64,000 nucleotides of DNA, taken from the NCBI GenBank assembly GCA_016719755.1, contig JADJYM010000012.1, positions 377,001 to 441,000 on the forward strand, read 5' to 3'. Made by a program: the position numbers and the translations under genes. This DNA comes from Novosphingobium sp. (lineage in GTDB: Bacteria; Pseudomonadota; Alphaproteobacteria; Sphingomonadales; Sphingomonadaceae). Shown here piece after piece: positions 43,943 through 53,714 of the stretch. Each line of letters begins with the position of its first letter. Within the stretch, counting starts at the first letter, position 1. Below the pieces are notes generated by a model. It was not told where the DNA came from. It made no database searches and saw only the letters and a list, made by a program, of their open reading frames with translations.

Positions 43943-45223
43943 TTACTTGAAACGCAGCTTGCGGATGCCCAGCGCGTGGAGCGCGAGCTTTTCGTAAAAC
44001 GGTTCGCTGGTTCCGCGCCGGACCTTGTGGAGGAAGTATTTCTCGAAGCCGATCTTCGCCAGATGCACCCACTTGCCGCTGGACGACCAGTTGAGGTTGC
44101 GCGGCGGGATTTGCGGCTGGGCGACGAAGGCCACCCCGCCATCGCCGAAGTCGGCAAGGCAGAACGCGTTCCAGGTGGCTTCCTCGTCCGGCTCCTTGCC
44201 ATCCAGCTCGGCCTTGATGTTCGCGGCGACCGCGGTGACCATCGATTCGATCATGAACCCGGTCTTGGGCACGCCAACCGGCACCGGAGTCGGCCCGACC
44301 GGCGGGATCGCAACGCAGACCCCCAGCGAATAGACGTTCGGAAAGGCCGGGTTGCGCTGATGCTTGTCCGCCAGGATGAAACCGCGCGGATTGGTCAGGC
44401 CTTCGATGCCGCGCACCGCCGGCACGCCGCGGAAGGCCGGCAGCAGCATCGCAAAGCCGAACGGCAGATCGTGCGTCTTTTTGACCGATCCGTCCTCGGC
44501 CACTTCCTCGACCTGCATCTGCCCGGCCTCGACCCTGGCGACGCGGGCGTTGGTGATCCACCTGATCGACCGTTCGCGCAGTTCGCTTTCCAGCAGGGTC
44601 TTGGTATCGCCCACGCCATCGAGGCCGAGATGCCCGATATAGGGCTCGGCCGTGACGAAGGTCATCGGCACCCGGTCACGAATCTTGCGACGCTTGAGCT
44701 CGGTATCGAGGATCAGGGCAAACTCGTAGGCCGGGCCATAGCAGGAAGCGCCCTGCGCCGCGCCGACCACGATCGGCCCGGGATTGGCGCACAGCTTCTC
44801 GAAGCTTTCCGCCGCGCGCGATGCGTGGTCGGTGCGGCAGATCGACTGGGTAAAGCCCTCGGGACCGAAGCCCTCGATCTCGTCGAATGCCAGATCCGGC
44901 CCGGTGGCGATGACGAGATAGTCATAGCTGAGCGAAGTTCCATCGCCCAGTTCGACCCGGTTTTCTGCCGGGTGAACGCGCTTTGCGCCCACAGCGGTAA
45001 AGCCGATGCCCTTCCTTGCCATGATGGGCGGCAAGTGCACCCTGATCGCATCCGGCTCGCGCCAGCGCACCGCAACCCACGGGTTGGACGGCACGAACCA
45101 GTAATCCTCCTGGTCGTTGACCACAGTGACCTGGGCCTTGCCCTTCACCGCGTCGCGGATTTCGTAAGCCGCGATTGTCCCGCCAAGCCCGGCGCCAAGA
45201 ATGATGATGTGAGGCAAAGCCAT
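43943..45223 (-). CDS. sqr: Sulfide:quinone oxidoreductase
   Basis: A 426-aa flavoprotein that oxidises sulfide to sulfane sulfur and passes electrons to the quinone pool at the membrane. FAD motif ILGAGLGGTIAAYEI near residue 8; three cysteines, C129, C161 and C355, align with the catalytic set of the Acidithiobacillus enzyme (128, 160, 356). The C-terminal amphipathic part is present. It is the first gene of a leftward unit with the DUF2892 gene and is divergent from the rhodanese gene; a 34-bp dyad lies between. FCSD-like flavocytochrome is an alternative but the cysteine set favours SQR. Confidence 0.92.
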   Translation of the reverse strand: MALPHIIILGAGLGGTIAAYEIRDAVKGKAQVTVVNDQEDYWFVPSNPWVAVRWREPDAIRVHLPPIMARKGIGFTAVGAKRVHPAENRVELGDGTSLSYDYLVIATGPDLAFDEIEGFGPEGFTQSICRTDHASRAAESFEKLCANPGPIVVGAAQGASCYGPAYEFALILDTELKRRKIRDRVPMTFVTAEPYIGHLGLDGVGDTKTLLESELRERSIRWITNARVARVEAGQMQVEEVAEDGSVKKTHDLPFGFAMLLPAFRGVPAVRGIEGLTNPRGFILADKHQRNPAFPNVYSLGVCVAIPPVGPTPVPVGVPKTGFMIESMVTAVAANIKAELDGKEPDEEATWNAFCLADFGDGGVAFVAQPQIPPRNLNWSSSGKWVHLAKIGFEKYFLHKVRRGTSEPFYEKLALHALGIRKLRFK

Positions 45224-45284
45224 AAGCCGATCTCCTCTCCGCTGCCCCGCCCATTCGGGTATGCTTGCTGGACGGGACTCAATC

Positions 45285-45318
45285 TATCGTTATTGACTTA
45301 TATAAGCCTAATACGATA
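45285..45318. promoter_or_regulatory. 34-bp dyad between sqr and rhodanese (ArsR/SqrR-type operator candidate)
   Basis: TATCGT (45285-45290) and ACGATA (45313-45318) flank a perfect CTTATATAAG core (45297-45306), all on one dyad axis, in AT-rich DNA unlike the surroundings. TTGACT at 45293-45298 with GATATA at 45315-45320 could be a rightward promoter that the site would cover. The ArsR repressor encoded at 49961-50287, which has SqrR/BigR-like cysteines, is the natural candidate to bind here and control both directions. Confidence 0.75.
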
Positions 45319-45376
45319 TAGCAAGCGGAAACTGGCACGCCGGATTCGATGGCGGCGCAAGCAAAGGAACGCAGGC

Positions 45377-45712
45377 ATGGTTTTCGGGTTTGGCAGAACG
45401 ACGCATCGCGAAATCTCGGCGCAGGAGCTTGCGGCAATGCTGCAGGCGGAAACGGCATTGGTCATCGACGTGCGCGAAGCCGACGAGTTCGCGTCCGGTC
45501 ACATTCCGGGAGCCATCAATATGCCGCTATCGACTTTCCAGCCCTCGCGGCTGCCGGACAGCGGGGGCAAGGTGATCGTGCTCAGCTGCCTGGGCGGCAA
45601 GCGCTCGGCCATGGCGCTTGGCAAGTGCGCGAATGCCCGCTCGGCGGTGGACACCCACCTGGCCGGGGGCTTCGGCGCCTGGCAGGCCGCCCGCCTGCCC
45701 ATCGCCCACTGA
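45377..45712 (+). CDS. Rhodanese-domain sulfurtransferase
   Basis: A 111-aa single-domain rhodanese. The active cysteine is C71 in VLSCLGGKRS; the entry DVREADEFASGHIPGAINMPL near residue 31 is typical. It would move sulfane sulfur made by SQR. ATG 45377 has AAAGGAA upstream. It heads the rightward unit with the RND genes, with 20 bp to the membrane-fusion gene. Confidence 0.9.
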   Translation: MVFGFGRTTHREISAQELAAMLQAETALVIDVREADEFASGHIPGAINMPLSTFQPSRLPDSGGKVIVLSCLGGKRSAMALGKCANARSAVDTHLAGGFGAWQAARLPIAH

Positions 45713-45732
45713 TTTCCGAAAAGGGGGTTTCC

Positions 45733-46761
45733 ATGATCCGCACCGGCAGGTTTGCACTCGCAGCAGGCATCCTGATGCTTGCCGCACCCTTGGCCTCGTG
45801 CGGAAGCGAGGAGCAGGGCGCGCCGTCGGCTGCGGCGCCGGGCGGGCAACGTCTGGTCCTTGCGCTCAGCGATACGGTCAACTGGCAGGAAGTCAGCGCG
45901 GAGATCGCGACCGAGGATCAGGCGCAGGTCCTGGCCCGGATCCCCGGCATCCTTACCACCCTGACCGTGCGCGAAGGCGACATGGTGACCAAGGGCCAGG
46001 CAATCGGCCGGATTATCGACAATCAGCTGGGCTATCAGGCCGGTGCCTATGCGGCGCAGGCTGCCGCGGCAGAGGCCCAGGCGGGGCAGGCCAAGGCCGA
46101 GCTTTCGCGGGTGCGCTACCTTTACGAAAAGGGTGTCTATGCCAAGGCGCGGCTTGATCAGGCCGAGGCCGCGGCGGCAGCTTCGGACGCACAGATTCGC
46201 GCGGCCCGGGCCCAGCAGGCCGCGGTTGGCGCGGTGTCCGGCCAGGGCGTGGTGGTGGCCCCGGCCAGCGGCCGGGTGCTGCGCGCCGACGTGCCCGCCG
46301 GATCGCCGGTAGCCCCGGGCATGGCCATTGCCGTCATCACCGCCGGCCCGACCATCGTCCGGCTGAAAATGCCCGAATCGCTGGCGGACAAGGTTCGTGC
46401 CGGTTCACGCGTGACGGCTACCGGGCTTGGCACCGGTTCGGTCATCAAGCTCTATCCCTCGATCTCGGCGGGCAAGATCACGGCCGATGTCGCCATGCCG
46501 GGAATCGACAACCGGCTGATCGGTCGGCGGGTCGCGGCGCGGGTCGAAACCGGCTCGCGCAAGGCCTTGCTGGTACCGTCCGGCTTCGTCGTGAACCGCT
46601 TCGGGATCGATTACGTCACCCTGCTGGGCAAGGATGGGTCGGGCACCGAGGTGCCGGTGCAGACCGCGCCTGCGGCCCAGCCCGGCCAGGTCGAAATCCT
46701 TTCGGGCGCCGCAGCGGGCGATACGCTGGTGGCAGCCGCCGGGGAAAGCGCCCGGCCATGA
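45733..46761 (+). CDS. RND efflux membrane-fusion lipoprotein
   Basis: A 342-aa periplasmic adaptor. Signal peptide ends in lipobox APLASC (C23), so it is anchored as a lipoprotein. It has the beta-barrel/lipoyl pattern ARIPGILTTLTVREGDMVTKGQ and an alanine-rich coiled coil (AAQAAAAEAQAGQAKAEL), then the second lipoyl half VVVAPASGRVLRADVPAGS. GGGGG ribosome site upstream of ATG 45733. Stop overlaps the permease start (ATGA). Works with the following RND permease. Confidence 0.9.
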   Translation: MIRTGRFALAAGILMLAAPLASCGSEEQGAPSAAAPGGQRLVLALSDTVNWQEVSAEIATEDQAQVLARIPGILTTLTVREGDMVTKGQAIGRIIDNQLGYQAGAYAAQAAAAEAQAGQAKAELSRVRYLYEKGVYAKARLDQAEAAAAASDAQIRAARAQQAAVGAVSGQGVVVAPASGRVLRADVPAGSPVAPGMAIAVITAGPTIVRLKMPESLADKVRAGSRVTATGLGTGSVIKLYPSISAGKITADVAMPGIDNRLIGRRVAARVETGSRKALLVPSGFVVNRFGIDYVTLLGKDGSGTEVPVQTAPAAQPGQVEILSGAAAGDTLVAAAGESARP

Positions 46762-49700
46762 ACCTGGGCATTTCCGGCAAGCTGACCCGCGCGACGATCC
46801 AGTCGCCGCTGACCCCGCTGTTCCTCCTCGCCGCGATGATCGTCGGGCTGATCGCGACGATCACCATCCCGCGCGAGGAAGAGCCGCAGATCAAGGTGCC
46901 GATGGTCGACATCATGGTCCAGGCGCCCGGCCTTGCCGCGCCGGAAGCGGTCGAACTGGTCGCCAAGCCGCTGGAAACCATCGTCAAGAGCGTCGACGGG
47001 GTGGAGCACGTCTACACCCAGGCCCAGGACAATGGCGTGATGGTGACGGCGCGCTTCCTGGTGGGATCGAATCCCGAGGACGCGGCGATCCGGATCAACG
47101 AGAAGATCGAGGCCAACAAGAACCGTATTCCGGTTGGCATCCCCGCGCCGCAGGTAACGGTGCGCGGCATCAATGACGTGCCGATCGTGGTCCTGACCCT
47201 GACCCCCAGGCCGGGCGCGCCCGGCAACTGGAACGATCAGGCACTGGCGGAACTGGCGGGCAAGCTGAGGACCGAGATCGCCAAGGTCGATGATGTCGGC
47301 CTGACCTTCATCGCCGGTGGACAGCGCATGGCACTTCGGGTGGTGCCGGATCCGGCCAAGCTGTCGCTTTACCGGGTCCCGCTGGGCAATCTGATCGAGG
47401 CCGTAAGCCAGGCCAACCGCGCCTTTCCGGCGGGAACCGTGCGCGAGGGCGGACAGGCGGCGCTGGTTGTCGCCGGGCAGACGCTGCGCGACGCGCAGGA
47501 GCTGTCCTCGCTCACCGTCCGCTCGGTCAGCGGCGCACCAGTCCTCTTGTCCGACGTCGCCCGGATCGAGCAGGCCCCGACCCAGGATCAGGCCCGCGCC
47601 TGGCGCTGGGCCAAGGACGATGGCGGCAAGTGGGCGATGGCCCCGGCGGTCAGTCTGGCCATTGCCAAGCGCGCCGGAGCCAATGCCGTGACCGTGTCGG
47701 AAGGCGTGGTCGCGCGGACCGAGCTGCTGAAGGGCAAGCTGATCCCGGCAGGCATCGAGGTTTCCGTTACCCGTGACTACGGGGAAAGCGCCAATGAGAA
47801 GGCCAACGAGCTGATTTTCCACCTTGCGCTTGCCACGGTTTCCATCGTCGCCCTGATCGGCTTTGCCATCGGCTGGCGCGAGGCCGGGGTGACCGCGATC
47901 GTCATCCCGACGACGATCATGCTGACCATGTTCGCCTCGAACGTGATGGGCTTCACGATCAACCGGGTCAGCCTGTTCGCCCTGATCTTCTCGATCGGCA
48001 TCCTGGTCGACGATGCGATCGTGATGATCGAGAACATCGCCCGCCACTGGGCGATGAACGACGGCCGCAGCCGGATCGACGCCGCGGTCGAGGCCGTGGC
48101 GGAGGTCGGCAACCCTACCATCGTCGCCACCCTTACCGTGGTTGCGGCGCTGCTGCCGATGCTGTTCGTGTCAGGGCTGATGGGGCCCTACATGGCACCC
48201 ATCCCGATCAATGCCTCGGCGGCGATGGTGTTCAGCTTCTTCGTGGCCGTGATCATCGCGCCGTGGCTGATGGTGCGCTTCGCCCGGACCGCCCTGGCGC
48301 ATGGCGACCACGAACACGGCGGCAAGCTGGGCGCGCTCTACCATCGCTATGCCAGCAAGGTGATTGCCACCCCGCAAAGCGCCCGGCGCTTCCTTGTCGG
48401 CGTCGGGGTGGCCACGCTGATTGCCTGCTCGATGTTCTATTTCAAGGCGGTGACCGTGAAGCTGCTGCCCTTCGACAACAAGAGCGAAGTGCAGGTGGTT
48501 GCCGACCTGCCCGAAGGGACCAGCCTGGAAGGCACCGCCCGGGTGCTTGAACAAGCCTCGACCATTGTCCGCGCAGTGCCGGAGGTCGTCTCGATGGAGG
48601 CCTATGCCGGCACTTCGGCGCCGTTCAACTTCAACGGTCTGGTACGGCATTACTTCCTCCGCGCGCAGCCCGAGATGGGCGATCTGATGATCACCCTGCT
48701 GCCCAAGGGCGACCGCTCGCGCTCCAGCCACGAGATCGCGGTCGACTTGCGCGAGCGGCTGAAGGCCCTGCCGCTGCCCGCTGGCGGCTCGCTCAAGGTG
48801 GTCGAAACCCCACCCGGCCCGCCGGTGCTGGCAACGCTGCTGGCGGAGATCTATGGCCCCGACGAAGCGACCCGCCAGAAGACCGCCGCGCAGGTCGAGG
48901 CGATCTTCAGGTCGGTGCCCTACATCGTCGATGTCGACAATTCCTATGGCCAGGCCCGGCCGACGCTCAAGCTGATCCCGGATCGCGCCAGGCTGGATCA
49001 CTATGGCCTGTCCGAACGCCAGCTGTTTGACAGCATCGGCGCGCTGATGGGTGCCCAGGTTGTCGGCTATGCCCCGCGCGGGGCGGACCGCGATCCCTTG
49101 CCGATCGAAATGGCCCTGGACCAGTCGCAGCGCAGCTGGTCGACCGCGCTGGCCGCAACCCCGGTCGCGGCAACCCCGGGCGGCCAGCTGATCGAGCTGG
49201 GCGAACTGGTGACGGCCCGGATGGAACCGGGCGGGCGGGCGATCTTCCGCCGCGACGGGCGCGGCGCAACGATGGTGACCGCCGAACTGGCGGGCCGCTA
49301 CGAAGCGCCGATCTATGGAATGCTTGCGGTTGAAGACGCGATTCAGGCGTTCGACTGGAAAGCGCACGGCCTCGCCAGGCCCGAGGTGATCCTCAACGGA
49401 CAGCCCGAGGACGAAAGCACTGCATCGCTGCTGTGGGACGGGGAATGGGAGATTACCTGGGTGACCTTCCGCGACATGGGCGGCGCCTTCATGGTCGCGT
49501 TGCTGGGCATCTATGTCCTGGTGGTTGGTCAGTTCCGCAGCTTCACCATCCCGCTCGTGATCCTGACCCCGGTGCCGCTGACGCTGGTCGGGATCGTCCT
49601 GGGCCACATCCTGTTCCAGGCCCCGTTCACCGCCACCAGCATGATCGGCTTCATCGCGCTGGCCGGGATCATCGTGCGCAATTCGATCCTGCTGGTCGAT

Positions 49701-49964
49701 TTCATCGGCCATACCCGCACCCCCGGCAAAAGCCTGCGCGAGGCCCTGCTGGAGGCCGGGATGATCCGCTTCAAGCCGATCGTGCTGACCGCTGCTGCGG
49801 CGATGATCGGCGCGGCCGTGATCCTGACCGACCCGATTTTCCAGGGTCTGGCAATCTCGCTGCTGTTCGGCCTCGCCTCCTCGACCTTGCTGACGGTGCT
49901 GGTCATTCCCGCGATCTACATCGTCCTGCGCGACGATGGCCGGGCGCTGGAGCCATCCGAATGA
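46758..49964 (+). CDS. RND-family efflux permease
   Basis: A 1,068-aa inner-membrane transporter of the AcrB/HAE family: N-terminal membrane helix, two large periplasmic loops and two blocks of membrane helices. The proton-relay signature ILVDDAIVMIENIARHW near residue 412 is intact. The start overlaps the adaptor stop, and its own stop overlaps the ArsR start (ATGA). With a sulfide-linked regulator it may export a sulfur-related or other toxic compound; the substrate is not known. No outer-membrane TolC-like gene is next to it. Confidence 0.92.
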   Translation: MNLGISGKLTRATIQSPLTPLFLLAAMIVGLIATITIPREEEPQIKVPMVDIMVQAPGLAAPEAVELVAKPLETIVKSVDGVEHVYTQAQDNGVMVTARFLVGSNPEDAAIRINEKIEANKNRIPVGIPAPQVTVRGINDVPIVVLTLTPRPGAPGNWNDQALAELAGKLRTEIAKVDDVGLTFIAGGQRMALRVVPDPAKLSLYRVPLGNLIEAVSQANRAFPAGTVREGGQAALVVAGQTLRDAQELSSLTVRSVSGAPVLLSDVARIEQAPTQDQARAWRWAKDDGGKWAMAPAVSLAIAKRAGANAVTVSEGVVARTELLKGKLIPAGIEVSVTRDYGESANEKANELIFHLALATVSIVALIGFAIGWREAGVTAIVIPTTIMLTMFASNVMGFTINRVSLFALIFSIGILVDDAIVMIENIARHWAMNDGRSRIDAAVEAVAEVGNPTIVATLTVVAALLPMLFVSGLMGPYMAPIPINASAAMVFSFFVAVIIAPWLMVRFARTALAHGDHEHGGKLGALYHRYASKVIATPQSARRFLVGVGVATLIACSMFYFKAVTVKLLPFDNKSEVQVVADLPEGTSLEGTARVLEQASTIVRAVPEVVSMEAYAGTSAPFNFNGLVRHYFLRAQPEMGDLMITLLPKGDRSRSSHEIAVDLRERLKALPLPAGGSLKVVETPPGPPVLATLLAEIYGPDEATRQKTAAQVEAIFRSVPYIVDVDNSYGQARPTLKLIPDRARLDHYGLSERQLFDSIGALMGAQVVGYAPRGADRDPLPIEMALDQSQRSWSTALAATPVAATPGGQLIELGELVTARMEPGGRAIFRRDGRGATMVTAELAGRYEAPIYGMLAVEDAIQAFDWKAHGLARPEVILNGQPEDESTASLLWDGEWEITWVTFRDMGGAFMVALLGIYVLVVGQFRSFTIPLVILTPVPLTLVGIVLGHILFQAPFTATSMIGFIALAGIIVRNSILLVDFIGHTRTPGKSLREALLEAGMIRFKPIVLTAAAAMIGAAVILTDPIFQGLAISLLFGLASSTLLTVLVIPAIYIVLRDDGRALEPSE

Positions 49965-50287
49965 AGCCCGCCGATCGGGCCGGACTGACGGCGAACCCGG
50001 CCGCCATGGCCAGCCGGCTCAAGCTGCTGAGCCATCCGGAACGCCTGCTGATGCTGTGCCGCCTTGATGAGGGCGAGGCTTCGGTGGGTGAACTGGTCAG
50101 CCTGGCCGGGCTATCGCAGCCCTCGGTATCGCAGCACCTTGCGATGCTGCGCGACGACGGCGTCGTATCCATCCGCAGCGAGGCGCAGACCCGCTACTAC
50201 AAGCTGAAGGATCCGGTGGTCAGCGCGATCATCCACGCGCTGTGCACCATCTGCGGCGAGGGGCCTGCCCAGGACGGGCGCTCCTGA
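49961..50287 (+). CDS. ArsR-family repressor with SqrR/BigR-like cysteines
   Basis: A 108-aa winged-helix regulator (SVGELVSLAGLSQPSVSQHLAMLRDDGVV near residues 41-68; the recognition helix is QPSVSQHLAML). Cysteines C33, C95 and C98 are present; C33-to-C98 spacing (65) is close to the sensing pair of SqrR and BigR (66), which form a disulfide or tetrasulfide when persulfides rise. That pair, plus linkage to sqr, suggests a reactive-sulfur sensor. It is the last gene of the rhodanese/RND unit. Confidence 0.85.
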   Translation: MKPADRAGLTANPAAMASRLKLLSHPERLLMLCRLDEGEASVGELVSLAGLSQPSVSQHLAMLRDDGVVSIRSEAQTRYYKLKDPVVSAIIHALCTICGEGPAQDGRS

Positions 50288-50351
50288 CGGCGCAATCCTT
50301 TTGACAGGACCGCCGGGCGCGATAACCTGCACCCCGGTTGCAGGATAAGCG

Positions 50352-53300
50352 GTGGGGGGGCGCGAGTTGAGTCTGCATCTCGCCGCGACTTTCGCATTAC
50401 TGCTGATTCTGGTGCTGTTCGCCGTGGCAGCGCTGGTCGAAGCGCGCGGGGACAGGCTGCGCAGCACGCCCCGGCTTCGCCATATCGCCTACACCCTGGC
50501 GCTGGGGGTCTATTGCTCCAGCTGGACCTTTTACGGGGCAGTGGGCAGCGCGGTCCGGGATGGGTGGGTCTATCTGCCGATCTATCTCGGCCCGATCCTG
50601 CTGCTGGTGGGTGCGCCGCGCTTCCTTGAGCGGCTGTCGCGCGCCGTGGCGGATGAGCAGGCGTCCACCGTGTCGGACTTCATCGCCGCGCGCTTCGGCC
50701 ACGATGTGATCGTCGCCCGGCTGGTGACCGTGATCGCCCTGCTGGGCACGGTCCCCTATATCGCGCTGCAGCTGCGTTCGATCGGCACGGTGTTTTCCGT
50801 GGCTTCGGGCCGCGACGTGGCCGGAGCGGCCATGGCTGCCGCCGCCGTGCTGCTGACCCTGTTCTCGATCCTGTTCGCAGCGCGGCGGTTCGAACTGGCC
50901 GGGCGCAGCGAAGGCCTGCTGTTCGCCATCGGGTTCGAATCGCTGGTCAAGATTGCCGCCCTGCTGCTGGTCGGCGGCGTGGCGATCGCCGCCCTGCTGA
51001 CCATGCCCGCCGCCCTGCTGGATCGCGGCGGCGCGGTGCTGGGCCAGGGCTTTGCGCTGGATCGTTTGTCGCTCGATTTCGGGATCGTGTTCCTGATCTC
51101 GGTAATGGCGATCATCGTCCTGCCCCGGCAATTCTACATGGGTCTGGTCGAGGCGCGAAGCAGCAACGATCTGGTTCGCGCCCGGCTGGGGCTTGCCGCC
51201 TACCTGATGGCGATGGCTCTGCTGGTGATCCCGATTGCGCTGGCCGGAACGGCGCTGTTCGATGGCGATCAGCTGGCCGACATCTATGTCCTGCAATTGC
51301 CCGCCAGCGCGGGACAGGACGCGGTCGTGGTCATTGCCCTGCTGGGCGGCATCAGCGCGGCAGCGGCCATGGCAATCGTCGATTCCGCGGCGCTTGCCAC
51401 CATGGTTTCGAACGACCTGATCTTTCCCGCGATCCTGCGCCGGGGCCGCGCGCTGGAAGGCGGAGCGATCGGGCGGCGGATGCTGCTGGTCCGGCGCCTG
51501 TCGATCGCGGGCATCATGGCGCTTGCCCTGGCCTGGGCGACGCTTGTCTCGGCGCGGGAATCGCTCGCCTCGATCGGGCTCGTCGCCTTTGCCGCGATGG
51601 CGCAGTTCACGCCTCACCTGATCCTGGCGGTCTATGGCACCAACCGCGATCCCTGGCCGGCGCGGGCAAGCCTGGCGACGGGACTGGTGCTGTGGCTGTA
51701 CACCCTGGGCCTGCCGCCGATCCTGCCCAGCGCCTGGCTGGAAACGCTGGCCGCCGGGCCGCTGGATCCGCTGCGCCTGCTGGGGATCGGCACTGCCTCG
51801 CCGCTGGTCCACGGGGTGCTGTGGAGCATCGGCGCGAACCTGCTGGTCTTCGCGGCCGTCGCCGCGCGCCGCGCACCGGGCGGCCCCTTGCCGCTGATGC
51901 TGCGTTCCGGCCGACAGGTCACCGATCTGGCCGAACTGGTCCAGCTGACCTCCAGCTTCGTCGGCCAGGAGCGCGCCGAGCAGGAATTTCCCGGGGTGCG
52001 CAGCGGCGCCCCGATCGATCGCCGTTCCGCCAACCGCGCCCAGCAGCTGATCGCCGGGGTGGTGGGAACCTCGTCGGCCCGCTCGCTGGTCGCCTCGGCG
52101 CTCGCCAGCGGGCAGATGAGCCTGTCAGATGTGACCCGCCTGCTTGACGAAGGCGGCCAGTCGCTGCGCTTTTCGCGGCAACTGCTGGCCGAGACTTTCG
52201 AGAATATCGATGCCGGGATCAGCGTGGTCGATGCCGAGCTCAATCTGGTGGCCTGGAACAGCCGCTACGAGGACCTGTTCGGCTATCCCCCGGGGCTGGT
52301 CCGGGTCGGCGTGCCGGTGGCCGACCTGATCCGGCACAATGCCCGCCACGGCGACTTTGGCCCCGGCGACATCGAATATCATGTGCGCAAGCGGCTGGAC
52401 CATCTGCGCCGGCGGCTGGAACATTCGTTCGAGCGCCGCCGCTATGACGGCCGGGTGATCAAGACCGTGGGCGGCCCGATGTCGGGCGGCGGCTATGTGA
52501 TGAGCTTTACCGACATCACCGGGGAAGCCCGCGCGCGCGAGGAATTGCAGCGCACCCTGGACGAACTGGAACACCGCGTTGCCGAACGCACCCGCGAACT
52601 GAGCGAAGCCAACCGCCGCCTGGCCAAGGCCGACCGCGAGAAGACGCGGTTCCTGGCCGCCGCCAGCCACGACCTGTTGCAGCCGCTGCACGCCGCGCGG
52701 CTGTTCACCGCCGCGCTGGAGCGTGATGCCGCTGGCAGGAACCAGGAACTGGTCCATCACGTAAGCGATGCGATCCTCGCCGCCGAAGACCTGCTGCGCG
52801 CGCTGCTCGACATCTCGAAGATCGACGCGGGCGGGGTCAATCCCCGCCCAGAGCCGGTCGATCTCAGCGAATTCATAACCGCCCTGGCCGAAAGCTTGCG
52901 ACCGCTGGCCGGGGAGAAGGGCCTCGACCTCAGGATCGCCCCATGTCCCGGGGCGGTGCGGACCGATCCCGGCCTGCTGCGTTCGGTCCTGCAGAACCTG
53001 CTGACCAATGCGCTTCGCTATACCCCGCGCGGCGCGGTCCTGATCGGCACCCGGCGCCGGGGAGACGAATGGCGGATCGACGTGATCGATACCGGCGTGG
53101 GCATCGCTGCGGACCAGATCGGCGCGATCTTCGGCGAGTTCACGCGTCTGGGCGAGGTCGAGGTCGAAGGGCTGGGGCTGGGCCTCGCGCTGGTGGAGCG
53201 CATCACCCGGCTGCTGGGCGGCCGGATCGACGTTGCCTCGGTGCCCGGCAAGGGCAGCCGCTTCAGCCTGATCCTGCCCGCACTCGCCCGGCCCGAGCAA

Positions 53301-53714
53301 GCGCGGGCCGCCGTGCCGCCGCGCGCCAGCGCGCCGCCGCCCGCCGCTGGATCGGCGATCCTGGTGATCGACAACGATGACCGGATCGTGGCGGCAACCA
53401 GCGCGCTGCTGGATCGGCTGGGGCATCGTCCCACCGGCGCGCGATCCATTGCCGCGGCGCTGGCGGCCTGCGCAGGCGCCGACCTGCTGCTGGTCGACTA
53501 TCAGCTGGACAACGGCGAGGACGGCCTGTCGCTGATCAACGCGGTGCGCCAGTTGCGGCCCCGCATCCCCGCACTGCTGCTGACCGCCGAAAGCGGAGAG
53601 GCGATGCTGGTCCGCGCCCGGGCGATGGGCGTGCCGGTGCTGGCAAAGCCGGTCGATCCCGAGGCTCTGCTGCGGGCCATCGCCGAACTGTCAGTGCCTG
53701 AGATCGAGCCCTAG
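50352..53714 (+). CDS. CrbS/CbrA-like hybrid histidine kinase with symporter domain
   Basis: A 1,120-aa protein joining a sodium:solute-symporter-like membrane domain (about residues 1-500, many helices) to a PAS domain (about 610-720), a coiled coil with RTRELSEANRRLAKADREK, HisKA (ASHDLLQPLHAARLF, H773), HATPase_c (about 880-990) and a C-terminal receiver (D1049 in LLVDYQLDNGEDG). This is the layout of CrbS, the acetate-switch kinase. GTG 50352 with AGGATAAGC upstream; TTGACA at 50301-50306 may be its -35. Its 3' end overlaps the convergent crbR-like gene by 24 bp. Likely controls acs together with the next gene. Confidence 0.85.
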   Translation: MGGRELSLHLAATFALLLILVLFAVAALVEARGDRLRSTPRLRHIAYTLALGVYCSSWTFYGAVGSAVRDGWVYLPIYLGPILLLVGAPRFLERLSRAVADEQASTVSDFIAARFGHDVIVARLVTVIALLGTVPYIALQLRSIGTVFSVASGRDVAGAAMAAAAVLLTLFSILFAARRFELAGRSEGLLFAIGFESLVKIAALLLVGGVAIAALLTMPAALLDRGGAVLGQGFALDRLSLDFGIVFLISVMAIIVLPRQFYMGLVEARSSNDLVRARLGLAAYLMAMALLVIPIALAGTALFDGDQLADIYVLQLPASAGQDAVVVIALLGGISAAAAMAIVDSAALATMVSNDLIFPAILRRGRALEGGAIGRRMLLVRRLSIAGIMALALAWATLVSARESLASIGLVAFAAMAQFTPHLILAVYGTNRDPWPARASLATGLVLWLYTLGLPPILPSAWLETLAAGPLDPLRLLGIGTASPLVHGVLWSIGANLLVFAAVAARRAPGGPLPLMLRSGRQVTDLAELVQLTSSFVGQERAEQEFPGVRSGAPIDRRSANRAQQLIAGVVGTSSARSLVASALASGQMSLSDVTRLLDEGGQSLRFSRQLLAETFENIDAGISVVDAELNLVAWNSRYEDLFGYPPGLVRVGVPVADLIRHNARHGDFGPGDIEYHVRKRLDHLRRRLEHSFERRRYDGRVIKTVGGPMSGGGYVMSFTDITGEARAREELQRTLDELEHRVAERTRELSEANRRLAKADREKTRFLAAASHDLLQPLHAARLFTAALERDAAGRNQELVHHVSDAILAAEDLLRALLDISKIDAGGVNPRPEPVDLSEFITALAESLRPLAGEKGLDLRIAPCPGAVRTDPGLLRSVLQNLLTNALRYTPRGAVLIGTRRRGDEWRIDVIDTGVGIAADQIGAIFGEFTRLGEVEVEGLGLGLALVERITRLLGGRIDVASVPGKGSRFSLILPALARPEQARAAVPPRASAPPPAAGSAILVIDNDDRIVAATSALLDRLGHRPTGARSIAAALAACAGADLLLVDYQLDNGEDGLSLINAVRQLRPRIPALLLTAESGEAMLVRARAMGVPVLAKPVDPEALLRAIAELSVPEIEP

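Noticed and set aside
43763-45712. 649-codon plus-strand frame over sqr
   Set aside because: Only its last 111 codons, the rhodanese, are supported; the rest is antisense to sqr.
45349-46761. 470-codon reading of the membrane-fusion protein
   Set aside because: The first part is the rhodanese gene in another frame; the lipoprotein signal begins at 45733.
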